Shown here in pieces: positions 18,857 through 27,009 of a stretch of 64,000 nt of DNA. The DNA is from Tangfeifania diversioriginum (lineage in GTDB: Bacteria > Bacteroidota > Bacteroidia > Bacteroidales > Prolixibacteraceae): assembly GCA_945873105.1 (NCBI GenBank), contig CAMCBW010000019.1, forward strand, positions 28,174 to 92,173, written 5' to 3'. The notes beneath the pieces are model-generated. The model was not told where the DNA came from, searched no databases, and was given only the letters and a program-made list of their open reading frames with translations. Within the stretch, counting starts at the first letter, position 1. Each line of letters opens with the position of its first letter. Made by a program: the position numbers and the translations under genes.

Positions 18857-19611
18857 GCCGAAGTTTTAAGGAAATTTACGCCAGGTACAAGTTTGGGATC
18901 ATCGTTCTTTGTTGTATTTTAGTGTTGCTTCTCTCCATTGCTTTCATCACCGTCTACAGCACTTTTGGGAGGACACTCATCGAATTTAAGATTCACCAGA
19001 ACAAGGAGATCATTCGTCTTTCCTCTTTTGCCGAACCTCCCCAGTTTGCCATCTGGCTGGAAGACCCGGAGAGCCACCGGGTAAAAACAGTCTTCGTTAC
19101 AAGCCGGGTCGGGAAAGGGGACTGGGAAGGGAAAGCCAATGTTCCGGTGGCGTTGCCCAAATGGTTCGAAATATTCAGAGGGGAAAACAGCGCTTACGAA
19201 GTAGTAGAGGACGAAGCGTTTTCTGCCGTGACTGGTGCTACGCCCAAAGATGACTATTTCACAGTCAGGGTAGAGGTAAAACCGGGATCAACCTGGAACT
19301 GCTGGATCGAGATGAACCTGGCTGGGGATTTTAACGATTCCTATCCTGAATTTAACAGGGAGACCCTCGAAGAGGACGAATTTAGCTGCGGTCAGCCGGC
19401 GCTGCTTTTCAAGGCAACTGTAAATGCAGTGGAAGGGGTGAAGGCAGTACCGGTATTGGAAGCACAATCGGTCTGGGCAGATGGCCACAACAGCGTGGTG
19501 CCTGCCGACGGCACCATCACAACTGCCATAAGGGTTTTTGACGACATGCAGATCACGGTAGTCAGGCCCAAACCAAAATTGATAGACAAAACTAAAATTT
19601 CGGAACAATAA
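18853..19611 (+). CDS. membrane-anchored protein, possibly DUF2271-like
   Basis: 252 aa with one N-terminal membrane helix (about 14-38, FGIIVLCCILVLLLSIAFIT) and a periplasmic part. The segment FAIWLEDPESHRVKTVFVTS and the later KPGSTWNCWIEMNLAGDFND recall DUF2271-type periplasmic proteins, but the match is by eye and weak. The start ATG overlaps the stop of the Gfo/Idh/MocA pseudogene (ATGA at 18853-18856), so its translation was probably once coupled to the intact oxidoreductase. A redox-linked role by neighbourhood is speculative. Confidence 0.65.
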   Translation: MSRSFKEIYARYKFGIIVLCCILVLLLSIAFITVYSTFGRTLIEFKIHQNKEIIRLSSFAEPPQFAIWLEDPESHRVKTVFVTSRVGKGDWEGKANVPVALPKWFEIFRGENSAYEVVEDEAFSAVTGATPKDDYFTVRVEVKPGSTWNCWIEMNLAGDFNDSYPEFNRETLEEDEFSCGQPALLFKATVNAVEGVKAVPVLEAQSVWADGHNSVVPADGTITTAIRVFDDMQITVVRPKPKLIDKTKISEQ

Positions 19612-19719
19612 GAAGCTGTTTAAAATCTTACACAGAGAATTTATAACTCTTTAATGAAATTCATGATGGCTTTGAAATTGTCGCTGGAAGTAAAATTTAC
19701 TGGAGGAAAGAATGAGATA

Positions 19720-19757
19720 CACAGAGAGAAAATCGCTTGCGATTTTCCAACTCTGTG
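19720..19757. repeat. 38-nt two-tier hairpin in the 271-bp gap before the aldo/keto reductase operon
   Basis: Outer arms CACAGAG (19720-19726) / CTCTGTG (19751-19757) enclose inner arms GAAAATCGC (19728-19736) / GCGATTTTC (19739-19747). There is no T run, so it is not a simple terminator. Similar ACACAGAG/CTCTGTG words recur through 19630-19850. The rest of 19612-19882 is AT-rich leader sequence for the following operon; I see no clear -7 box. Confidence 0.55.
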
Positions 19758-19882
19758 AAAATCCGGGGTTTCTCTTATAAAAATATAAAATAGCGATAAT
19801 TTTTAAACACCTTTATTCTTTGATTAATAGAAAATAATACTCTGTGTTATAAATTTATACAGCCCTAAAAAGTAATACAAAA

Positions 19883-20929
19883 ATGGAAAAAAGACTTTGC
19901 AAAAACTCCGGACTCGAATTGTCTGTACTGGGAACCGGCTGCTGGACCTTCGGTGGAGGTGAATACTGGGGCGACCAGAACCAGAAGGATGTAAACAGCG
20001 TCGTTCATGAATCGGTCAACCTGGGAATCAACTATTTTGACACAGCGGAGGCCTACAATGAAGGGAGAAGTGAATCTTCGCTGGGTGAAGCGATGAGAGG
20101 CATCCCGAGGGACAAAATGCTGATCGGGACGAAGGTGAGCCCATCCAACTGCTACAAGCCTACCCTGATCGAACATTGCGAGGCATCCCTCCGGCGGCTC
20201 GGCACAGATTACATCGATCTCTACATGATCCACTGGCCCATCCACCCCCATTCCATCAAACATTTTACAGCGGATACCCGCATCATACAAAATCCGCCTG
20301 AAATAGGAGAAGCCTTCGAAACCCTGCGCCTGTTGAAGCAGAGCGGGAAAATCAGGCATTACGGGGTCAGCAATTTCAGCAACAACCGACTGGAGCATCT
20401 GCCAATGGCCGAAATTGCCGTCAACGAACTCCCCTACAACCTGCTCTGCAGGGCCATCGAGTACGATACGCTTCCTGTTTGCCAGGACAATGGCATCGGA
20501 GTGATCGGCTACATGGCACTGTTGCAGGGAATACTGGCCGACATCTATCCCACCCTGATGGAGGTACCGGTTTGGCAGCGCCGCACCCGTCACTTCAACT
20601 GCCAAAGCACGAAAGAGTGCAGGCATGGGGAGGTTGGAGCGGAAGCAGAGACCAACGAGGTCCTGAATGGGATCAGGAAGATCTGCAAGGAATCCGGGCT
20701 GACCATGGCAGAAATTGCCGTCAAATGGATCCTGGAAAATCCTGCCATCACCTGTACCCTCGTGGGATCCCGGAATACCAGGGAGCTGGAGGCCAACGTA
20801 AAGGCGGTCCAAACCCCGCTCGACAAAGAGGTCAAAGCCCAACTCGACAAGGTTTCACTGCCGGTGATGGAGAAACTGGGCAACCATTTCGACTATTACG
20901 AGAGCGCCGAAAACGACCGGACGAAATAA
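19883..20929 (+). CDS. aldo/keto reductase
   Basis: 348 aa NAD(P)H-dependent TIM-barrel reductase. The tetrad is visible: Asp and Tyr in YFDTAEAYNEGRSE, Lys in LIGTKVSP and His in LYMIHWPI; the C-terminal cofactor site is in ITCTLVGSRNTRELEANV. No signal peptide, so cytoplasmic. First gene of a plus-strand operon (19883-26085) with zinc dehydrogenase, two Gfo/Idh/MocA oxidoreductases, MFS transporter and FucU-type mutarotase, with gaps of 12-122 bp. Likely interconverts an imported sugar or keto sugar. Long antisense open frames over this gene are shadows. Confidence 0.92.
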   Translation: MEKRLCKNSGLELSVLGTGCWTFGGGEYWGDQNQKDVNSVVHESVNLGINYFDTAEAYNEGRSESSLGEAMRGIPRDKMLIGTKVSPSNCYKPTLIEHCEASLRRLGTDYIDLYMIHWPIHPHSIKHFTADTRIIQNPPEIGEAFETLRLLKQSGKIRHYGVSNFSNNRLEHLPMAEIAVNELPYNLLCRAIEYDTLPVCQDNGIGVIGYMALLQGILADIYPTLMEVPVWQRRTRHFNCQSTKECRHGEVGAEAETNEVLNGIRKICKESGLTMAEIAVKWILENPAITCTLVGSRNTRELEANVKAVQTPLDKEVKAQLDKVSLPVMEKLGNHFDYYESAENDRTK

Positions 20930-20982
20930 GTAGTTACCTTAGATGTCACAAAATACTTCACACAAAACAAAAAGATAAAAAA

Positions 20983-22011
20983 ATGCAAGCACTTGTCCTG
21001 GAAGAATACAACAAACTGGTTTACAAAGAGGTTGAAAAACCCACGCCGGCAGCCGGCGAGGTACTGGTGGAGATCAAGGCCGTCGGCATATGCGGAAGTG
21101 ATGTTCACGGAATGGACGGAAGTACCGGACGAAGGATCCCACCCATCATCATGGGCCATGAGGCCTCCGGTGTCATAGTCGAAACCGGCCAGGGGATTAC
21201 CGGCTGGGAAATTGGCGACAGGGTCACCTTCGATTCGACGATCTACAGGCTGGACGACTGGTACACCCGAAGCGGTCATTACAACCTGAGCGACAACCGG
21301 ATGGTGCTGGGGGTCTCCTGCGGCGATTTCAAAAGGGACGGGGCCTTTGCCCAATATGTCACCATTCCTGCCCATATTCTCTACAAAATCCCCGGCAATG
21401 TTACCTTCGAACAGGCCGCCATGGTCGAGCCGGTAGCGGTGGCCCTCCATTCGATCAACCTTTCAGGGGCCAAAATCAACGAGTCAGCCGTGGTATTCGG
21501 CTCCGGCATGATCGGGCTTTTTATCATCCAGTTGCTCAAACAGGCTGGTTGCCGGGTCATTGCCGTCGACATGCTCCAGGAGAAACTCGAGATGGCCAAA
21601 CAGGCAGGAGCTGACCATGTTTTCAATGCATCCTCCGGCAATGTAGCCACCGAAATCAGGAACCTTACCGGCAACAGGGGCGCCGATCTGGCCTTCGAGG
21701 CAGTCGGTATCACCCCTACCATTCAGACAGCCGTCGAGAGCTTGCGCAAGGGAGGGACCCTGGTATTGGTCGGAAACCTGTCACCCATGATTGAACTCCC
21801 ACTACAGAAGGTGGTCACCAAAGAGCTGACCGTCAAAGGATCCTGTGCCATCAATGGGGAATATCCCGCTGTGCTTGATCTTATTGCGAGTGGCAAAGTA
21901 AACGTGAACGATATGATGAGCGCCGTGGCTCCACTGTCTGAAGGAGCCTCCTGGTTCGACAGGCTGTACAACAAGGAGAAAGGTCTGCTTAAAGTGATAC
22001 TCAAACCATAA
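20983..22011 (+). CDS. zinc-dependent alcohol/polyol dehydrogenase lacking the structural zinc cysteines
   Basis: 342 aa medium-chain dehydrogenase. ATG 20983 is the first in-frame start after the previous gene and fits the family N-terminus (MQALVLEEYNKLVYKEVEKP). Catalytic zinc ligands are kept: Cys in GICGSDVH, His-Glu in GHEASG and Glu in MVEPVAVALHS. The Rossmann site is VVFGSGMIGLFIIQLLKQAG with an acidic residue in VIAVDML favouring NAD. The lobe that normally carries four structural-zinc cysteines reads DSTIYRLDDWYTRSGHYNLS with none of them. The related enzyme at 46551 keeps all four. Probable role: oxidation of a sugar or sugar acid in this operon. Confidence 0.93.
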   Translation: MQALVLEEYNKLVYKEVEKPTPAAGEVLVEIKAVGICGSDVHGMDGSTGRRIPPIIMGHEASGVIVETGQGITGWEIGDRVTFDSTIYRLDDWYTRSGHYNLSDNRMVLGVSCGDFKRDGAFAQYVTIPAHILYKIPGNVTFEQAAMVEPVAVALHSINLSGAKINESAVVFGSGMIGLFIIQLLKQAGCRVIAVDMLQEKLEMAKQAGADHVFNASSGNVATEIRNLTGNRGADLAFEAVGITPTIQTAVESLRKGGTLVLVGNLSPMIELPLQKVVTKELTVKGSCAINGEYPAVLDLIASGKVNVNDMMSAVAPLSEGASWFDRLYNKEKGLLKVILKP

Positions 22012-22023
22012 AATATCCTAATC

Positions 22024-23148
22024 ATGAAGCGCATTTTAAAAACAGGGATCATCGGATGCGGCAAGGTTACCGGCATACATGCCGCCGCATTGAAAGCCAT
22101 TGCGGATGCTTCCTTTACAGCCATATACAGCCGGGACGCGAAAAAAGCCGCGGAATATGCTTCCAGGTATGGGGTAAAACCCTACACCAGCATCACGGAA
22201 ATGATCCAAAGCGAACAGCTCGATATGGTCACCATCTGCACCCCCCACCCTGCCCATGCGGGACCAACGATAGAGGCGCTCAGGGCCGGCGCCAATGTGC
22301 TGATCGAGAAACCGCTCGCCTCCTCCCTCGAAGATTGTGACGCCATGCTGGCAGTGGCCAAGGAGACCGGCAAAAAGATCGGGATCATCTCCCAGCGCAG
22401 GTTCTACGCCCCCTGCCAGCGGCTAAAGGCGGCCATCGATGCCGGTAAAATCGGGAAACCTGCCCTTGGAACCGTCGCCATGTTTGGCTGGCGCAACGAA
22501 GATTATTACAAGAGCGATCCCTGGCGGGGAAAATGGAAAGAGGAGGGCGGAGGAGTACTGGTCAACCAGGCCCCGCACCAGCTCGATCTCCTTCAGTGGT
22601 TCATGGGCAGCGAGATCGAAGAGGTCTACGGTACCTGGAAAAACCTGAACCATCCCTACATCGAAGTGGAGGACACCGCCCTGGCTATCCTGAAATTTAA
22701 AAACGGAGCGGTAGCCAACATCGTGGTGAGTAATTCCCAAAAACCGGGAATCTACGGGAAGGTGCACATACACGGCAGCAACGGCGCCTCCGTGGGTGTC
22801 CAGACCGATGGCGGAGCGATGTTCATTGCCGGGATGACCAGTATCCTGGAACCACCTGTCAATGATCTCTGGACTGTTCCCGGCGAAGAGCACCTGCTGA
22901 AGGAGTGGGTGAAGGAAGATTCCGACTACTTCAACAGCGTCGATTCGGCGAATTACTTCTTTCAGTTGCAGTTCGAAGACTTTATCAACGCCATCCACGA
23001 AGACAGGAAACCGATGGTATCCGGGAAGGACGGACGCGTTACAGTGGAGATCTTCACGGCGATTTACCGCTCCCAAAGAGACGGGAAACCGGTCAAATTC
23101 CCTTTGCTTCCCGAATACGACCGACAGGATTTTGACGGAAGGTGCTGA
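22024..23148 (+). CDS. Gfo/Idh/MocA family oxidoreductase
   Basis: 374 aa, cytoplasmic (no leader). N-terminal Rossmann domain (LKTGIIGCGKVTGIHAAALK), TICTPHPAHAG, catalytic Lys in VLIEKPLAS, and a C-terminal substrate domain with GGGVLVNQAPHQLDLLQWFM where the His/Asp pair acts. 12 bp after the zinc dehydrogenase, so co-transcribed and perhaps coupled. Family members are inositol, glucose or keto-sugar dehydrogenases; the substrate cannot be read from sequence. Confidence 0.92.
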   Translation: MKRILKTGIIGCGKVTGIHAAALKAIADASFTAIYSRDAKKAAEYASRYGVKPYTSITEMIQSEQLDMVTICTPHPAHAGPTIEALRAGANVLIEKPLASSLEDCDAMLAVAKETGKKIGIISQRRFYAPCQRLKAAIDAGKIGKPALGTVAMFGWRNEDYYKSDPWRGKWKEEGGGVLVNQAPHQLDLLQWFMGSEIEEVYGTWKNLNHPYIEVEDTALAILKFKNGAVANIVVSNSQKPGIYGKVHIHGSNGASVGVQTDGGAMFIAGMTSILEPPVNDLWTVPGEEHLLKEWVKEDSDYFNSVDSANYFFQLQFEDFINAIHEDRKPMVSGKDGRVTVEIFTAIYRSQRDGKPVKFPLLPEYDRQDFDGRC

Positions 23149-23210
23149 TCCGGTTACCCACTTCCGATATCGGAATTCAGAAAACAAAAGTGAATCAAAA
23201 CCATTGACAG

Positions 23211-24203
23211 ATGCAAAAAGTGGCAAGAATTTGTGTGATCGGGAATGGCCATTTTGCCAACATTTTCCACTACCCGTCGCTGGCGGCCATGAAAGAGGTG
23301 GAGATCGTGGGTATTTGTGCCTTCGACGAAGAAAAGCTCCAACTCACTGCAGCAAAATACCAGCTCCCTCCCGAAGCCATCTTTGTCTCAAAGAGACCGG
23401 ATGATTACCGCAAAATGCTGACCGACCTTCGACCGGATGGGGTCTATGCCATCGGCACACCCGACAGGATGTTCAGCATCTGGTGCTGGTGCCTGGAGAA
23501 TGGCTTTCACCTTTTCATCGAAAAGCCAATGGGGATGACCCTGCACCAATCCCGGCTACTGGATTACCTCGCCAGGAAAAACAGTTGCATCACGCAGGTC
23601 TGCCACCAGCGCAGATCCTCCCCCCTGTTGGGCAAGATGCGGGAAGCCTGCCTGGCCAGGGGACCTATCACCCATGCGGTGGTGGAGTTCTACAAATGTG
23701 ACATCCGTCCCATGTTGGATGCCCGTGACAGGTTGCTCGACGACTACACCCATGCCATCGACACGGCCCGGTGGGTTTGTGGTGGCGAGGTGGTGAAAGT
23801 GGAGTCGCATTGCAGACGGATCCAGGTACCTGACATCAACTGGATCGGTTCGACCCTCCATTTTGACAATGGAGCCACCTGCTTCGTGGTAGGCAACTGG
23901 GCCTCCGGACGGCGCATCTTCCGCGTGGGCATCCATGCCCCGGCCATCTGTGCCGAAGTGGATCCTGAAACGGAGGCCTTCCTTTACGCGGATGGCCAGA
24001 CCACCGGCGAGCACTACGATGCAAAAGAGGTTGCCGGTCATACAGAATTGTATGTTTACGGCGGGTTTCAGCAGAAGAGCATGGAATTTATCCAAGCCAT
24101 TTTAACGGGGGAGACAAGTACCTCCTCCCCCTTCAGCGATGTACTTAAAACGATGGAGGTCTGTGAAACCATACTGGCACAGGCGGTGATTGCAGGAGTG
24201 TAA
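23211..24203 (+). CDS. Gfo/Idh/MocA family oxidoreductase
   Basis: 330 aa, cytoplasmic. Rossmann start RICVIGNGHFANIFHYPSLA, catalytic Lys in LFIEKPMGMT, and HAIDTARWVCGGEVVKVE in the C-terminal domain. Clearly diverged from the preceding oxidoreductase (different loop after the Rossmann motif, shorter C-terminal part), so the two are not a recent duplication and probably act on different intermediates of one pathway. 62 bp gap from the previous gene, 41 bp to the transporter. Confidence 0.9.
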   Translation: MQKVARICVIGNGHFANIFHYPSLAAMKEVEIVGICAFDEEKLQLTAAKYQLPPEAIFVSKRPDDYRKMLTDLRPDGVYAIGTPDRMFSIWCWCLENGFHLFIEKPMGMTLHQSRLLDYLARKNSCITQVCHQRRSSPLLGKMREACLARGPITHAVVEFYKCDIRPMLDARDRLLDDYTHAIDTARWVCGGEVVKVESHCRRIQVPDINWIGSTLHFDNGATCFVVGNWASGRRIFRVGIHAPAICAEVDPETEAFLYADGQTTGEHYDAKEVAGHTELYVYGGFQQKSMEFIQAILTGETSTSSPFSDVLKTMEVCETILAQAVIAGV

Positions 24204-24244
24204 CACCCAAACCACGGATTGTTTAATTTTTATGAACCCGGCTT

Positions 24245-25546
24245 ATGAGCAAAAATGTGATCAATGAGGAGTACCTGGCCCAGAACAAACCATTGAAGAT
24301 GCGATGGATCATGATCTCCTTCGCCTTCGTGGCTACCGTGCTGAACTATGTACACCGGCTATCCTTCAACTACCTTACCGCCAAAGGTCCCCTTCACGAC
24401 ATGATACCCGACGATGCCTTCGGGTACATCGCCTCTGCCTTCTTCATCGCCTACATGATCTCCAATGCTTTTTCAGGCTTTGCCATCGACAAACTGGGAA
24501 CCCGGCTGGGCTATTCGCTCAGCATGGCCTTCTGGACCACGGCGGGAATCCTCCATGCACTCGCGATGACCCCTTTCCAGTTTGGCATTTTCAGGTTTTT
24601 ACTAGGCATTGGCGAGGCCGGCAACTGGCCCGCGGCCATCAAGCTCACCTCCGAATGGTTTCCCCCGAAGGAAAGATCCACGGCCTCGGGCATTTTCAAC
24701 AGCGGAGCCGCGGTGGGTGCCGTGGTGGCTCCTCCCCTCATCGCCTGGTTGGGCATTAACTTTGGATGGCAGATCACCTTTGTGGTGATCGGATCGCTTA
24801 GCTATTTGTGGCTGGCAGCCTTCTGGTTCACCTACTATACCCCCGCAATAGCCGTAAAAGAGTCCAAAGCAAGAATCATTCCGCCCGCAAGGCTGTTAAA
24901 GTCTCGCTTTGTCACCTGCCTCACCCTCTCCAAGGTATTTATGGATCCGGTTTGGTATTTCATCACCTTCTGGATCGGGAGATACCTGGCCGATGTCTAT
25001 GGCTGGAACCTGGCGCAGATCGGCTGGTTTGCCATGTTCCCCTTTATCGTGGCCGACTTCGGGAACATCCTGGGAGGAATATTCACCCAATTTATCATCA
25101 GCAAGGGAGTCGCCATTCCCAAAGCTAGGAAGATCGCAGTGGGAATCTTCGGATTGACCATGGCCCTCTCCCTCATCCTGGGACCCTTCCTCATCAGCGG
25201 ACCCATGGGTGCGCTGGTCGTTTTGGCCGTAGCCGGATTCTCCTATGCAGCCTATACCGCCAATACCATGGCCTTTCCGGCAGATGTAGTTCCCGCCAGT
25301 GCTACCGCCTCGGTGTGGGGAATCGCCAGCGTGGGATCCGGACTCGGAGGGTTTATCTTCCAGTCGGTCTCGGGCGTCGCCATCAAGAACCTTTCGGGAC
25401 AGTTCAACTATACCATCGCCTATGGTTCGGTCTTTATTGGCTATGGAATATTGGCCCTGATCGGGTTATCCATCATCCTCTTCGCCCTGGGACCCTTGGT
25501 CAAGGACCAGGAGCTGCAACGTTATGCCGACCAGCAAAACGAGTAA
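24245..25546 (+). CDS. MFS transporter, anion:cation symporter (hexuronate/sugar-acid) type
   Basis: 433 aa inner-membrane carrier with about 12 hydrophobic helices. ACS-family signatures are visible: NYVHRLSFNYLTAKG after helix 1 and GEAGNWPAAIKLTSEWFPPK, ERSTASGIFNSGAAVGAVVA. These carriers usually import glucuronate, galactonate, glucarate or related acids. It belongs to the 19.9-26.1 kb operon, so the substrate of that pathway may be a sugar acid. A second member of the same family (28661-29929) serves the sulfatase locus. Confidence 0.92.
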   Translation: MSKNVINEEYLAQNKPLKMRWIMISFAFVATVLNYVHRLSFNYLTAKGPLHDMIPDDAFGYIASAFFIAYMISNAFSGFAIDKLGTRLGYSLSMAFWTTAGILHALAMTPFQFGIFRFLLGIGEAGNWPAAIKLTSEWFPPKERSTASGIFNSGAAVGAVVAPPLIAWLGINFGWQITFVVIGSLSYLWLAAFWFTYYTPAIAVKESKARIIPPARLLKSRFVTCLTLSKVFMDPVWYFITFWIGRYLADVYGWNLAQIGWFAMFPFIVADFGNILGGIFTQFIISKGVAIPKARKIAVGIFGLTMALSLILGPFLISGPMGALVVLAVAGFSYAAYTANTMAFPADVVPASATASVWGIASVGSGLGGFIFQSVSGVAIKNLSGQFNYTIAYGSVFIGYGILALIGLSIILFALGPLVKDQELQRYADQQNE

Positions 25547-25615
25547 TTACTAAATCTAAATAATCAATTCATTCACCACCGATCCAATAACTCTGAAAGG
25601 GTTTCCCCCCAATAA

Positions 25616-25635
25616 CCCCCGGTTTCAACCGGGGG
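25616..25635. repeat. G/C hairpin between the MFS and FucU genes
   Basis: CCCCCGG (25616-25622), loop TTTCAA, CCGGGGG (25629-25635), preceded by a second C run (25605-25610) and followed by three more G. No T run. It may act as an RNA processing or attenuation structure inside the operon, or be a short dispersed palindrome. Confidence 0.5.
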
Positions 25636-25668
25636 GGGAAGTAAGGATCGGACAAGCAACTCTACTCC

Positions 25669-26085
25669 ATGCTAAAAACCCAGTTACTCCACCCCGAAAT
25701 CCTCTCCATCCTGGGGAGCAATGGCCACGGTGCCAAAATCCTGATCGCCGATGGAAATTTCCCCTTCTCTACCTGCCCGCCCCCATCGGCCCGTAAGGTA
25801 TTCCTCAACCTGGCTCCCGGACTGCTTGGTGTCACAGCGGTGCTGAATGTGCTGAAATCTTATGTCCCGATTGAATCGGCAGTGGTCATGACGCCTCCCG
25901 ACGGAAGCCCGCAGGAGATCCATGCTGAATTCGAACAGTTGCTGGGGCCCGATCTCCCCCTCCGGAGTGTGAAACGTTTCGAGTTTTACGAGGAGGCAAA
26001 ATCACCCGACACCTGTCTGGTCATCGCCACCGGCGAAACCCGGAGGTTTGCCAACATCCTTTTGACCATTGGGGTTATCAAGTAG
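25669..26085 (+). CDS. RbsD/FucU family mutarotase, FucU-like
   Basis: 138 aa. RbsD/FucU fold with GSNGHGAKILIADGNFPFST near the N-terminus; the NFP triplet is the FucU (L-fucose mutarotase) form rather than the GFPIP of ribose pyranases, as seen in the second family member at 47682. The conserved RRFANILLTIGVIK closes the protein. It catalyses anomer or pyranose/furanose interconversion of a free sugar. Last gene of the operon. I infer a fucose-like sugar but the family also handles others. Confidence 0.88.
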   Translation: MLKTQLLHPEILSILGSNGHGAKILIADGNFPFSTCPPPSARKVFLNLAPGLLGVTAVLNVLKSYVPIESAVVMTPPDGSPQEIHAEFEQLLGPDLPLRSVKRFEFYEEAKSPDTCLVIATGETRRFANILLTIGVIK

Positions 26086-26132
26086 AGACGAAGCATGGTT
26101 TGACCGGAGACCCAACCCGGGAACGGCAAGCC

Positions 26133-26333
26133 TCACTCCTCCTCTTCAAAGACAAACAGCTCTTCGATCGGTACCGAAAAGAGCCGCGCCAGGTCGTAGG
26201 CCAGCTTTAGGGAGGGATTGTATTTGTTCTTTTCCAGGAAGACGATCGTCTCCCGCCGAACCTTGACCTTTTGGGCCAAATCCTCCTGCGTGAGGTTGTA
26301 CTTGGCCCTGTACTCCCTGATTTTGTTAGTCAT
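26133..26333 (-). CDS. small XRE/Cro-type HTH repressor
   Basis: 66 aa from ATG 26333. It is nearly all helix-turn-helix ([58 protein letters not shown]). Its start overlaps the stop of the upstream membrane-protein gene by 8 bp, so the pair is translationally coupled. Single-domain regulators of this type are commonly paired with a small multi-helix membrane protein and repress their own operon; tandem palindromes upstream (26739-26775) are the obvious operators. Confidence 0.92.
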   Translation of the reverse strand: MTNKIREYRAKYNLTQEDLAQKVKVRRETIVFLEKNKYNPSLKLAYDLARLFSVPIEELFVFEEEE

Positions 26334-26724
26334 TGCCAAGCCCCCTGAAGTTAAAATAGAGCCAGCTAAGAACAAAAATAACTGCCATACCCAATAAGCC
26401 GGTTCCCACCAGACTTTGACCCTCCATCGATATTTTGTCGCCGAAATACATCACGGCCAGCCAAAAGTAAAGCGAGATATAATACGAAACAGAGGAACTC
26501 TTGACCAAAATTTTCTTCGACAGCTCATCCTCGGCAGGTTCACCGCGATGCAGACTGGATAACCGCCTGAACCCAATAAAAAGGGCGAGTCCCACCACAA
26601 TTATAACGACCACAATAGGGAGCAATTCCGCGTGACCAAATCCTCCCTCTTCGTTGCCAAACCAAAGAAGACAACCCAGGAAAACTGAGGCCACAAGAAC
26701 GAAAAGCAAAATGGTTTTTTTCAT
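26326..26724 (-). CDS. small membrane protein paired with XRE repressor
   Basis: 132 aa from ATG 26724 (a TTG two codons earlier is less likely). Four hydrophobic segments at about residues 4-22, 35-53, 80-97 and 103-122 ([66 protein letters not shown]), with a charged loop [18 protein letters not shown] recognise no enzyme motif. It always seems to travel with such a regulator; role unknown, perhaps membrane stress sensing. Confidence 0.85.
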   Translation of the reverse strand: MKKTILLFVLVASVFLGCLLWFGNEEGGFGHAELLPIVVVIIVVGLALFIGFRRLSSLHRGEPAEDELSKKILVKSSSVSYYISLYFWLAVMYFGDKISMEGQSLVGTGLLGMAVIFVLSWLYFNFRGLGND

Positions 26725-26738
26725 GACCAAAATTTTAT

Positions 26739-26775
26739 GTTAGAAATAACTAACACAAAGTTAGAAATAAATAAC
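26739..26775 (-). promoter_or_regulatory. tandem operators and -7 box of the XRE operon
   Basis: Perfect palindrome GTTAGAAATAACTAAC (26739-26754) and a near copy GTTAGAAATAAATAAC (26760-26775), spaced 21 bp, i.e. two helical turns. The complement of 26756-26763 reads TAACTTTG, a perfect TAnnTTTG -7 box lying between and overlapping them. This is the layout expected for autorepression. A candidate start near 26749 is 25 bp before ATG 26724. Confidence 0.7.
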
Positions 26776-26828
26776 ATTGTAATCCGAATTTTTTCAAAGA
26801 AAAAAATAAATAAAAAGCGAATTACCTG

Positions 26829-26864
26829 TTTTTTCTTTGCGTTCATTGCGTCTTTGCGTGATAC
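26829..26864 (+). repeat. dispersed TTTGCG-type intergenic repeat, copy 3
   Basis: TTTTTTCTTTGCGTTCATTG then CGTCTTTGCGTGATAC, one of the two best copies. It lies in the 684-bp gene-free stretch 26725-27408, with the XRE operators to the left and the ATPase remnant and tRNA-like repeat to the right. Confidence 0.7.
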
Positions 26865-26899
26865 TTTTGGAGCTAAAAGCAAAAATTGATGAAGATAAA

Positions 26900-27001
26900 A
26901 TGGGACAAGTTTCCCTCTTAATGGTAATAACCGGAGGTCAATATGCTTATCGTCGCAAGGATGGTGTTTTGGTAGTCCCTATCGGATGCCTGAAGAATTA
27001 G
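26900..27001 (+). pseudogene. C-terminal remnant of an AAA/DUF4143-type ATPase
   Basis: A 33-residue frame ends ITGGQYAYRRKDGVLVVPIG then CLKN and a stop. I recognise this ending as that of Bacteroidota AAA-family ATP-binding proteins. Nothing of the rest of such a gene is present. It ends 8 bp before the left copy of the tRNA-like repeat, whose right copy precedes an intact ATPase of this type at 51364. Recognition is from memory of the family tail, so moderate confidence. Confidence 0.5.
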
Positions 27002-27009
27002 AAAAAAAC

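Noticed and set aside
19865..20842. 325-residue minus-strand open frame
   Set aside because: Lies wholly antisense to the well-formed aldo/keto reductase; composition is that of a codon-bias shadow.
20479..20982. N-terminal extension of the zinc dehydrogenase
   Set aside because: The extra 168 residues overlap the aldo/keto reductase in another frame and do not resemble a dehydrogenase; ATG 20983 gives the family start.
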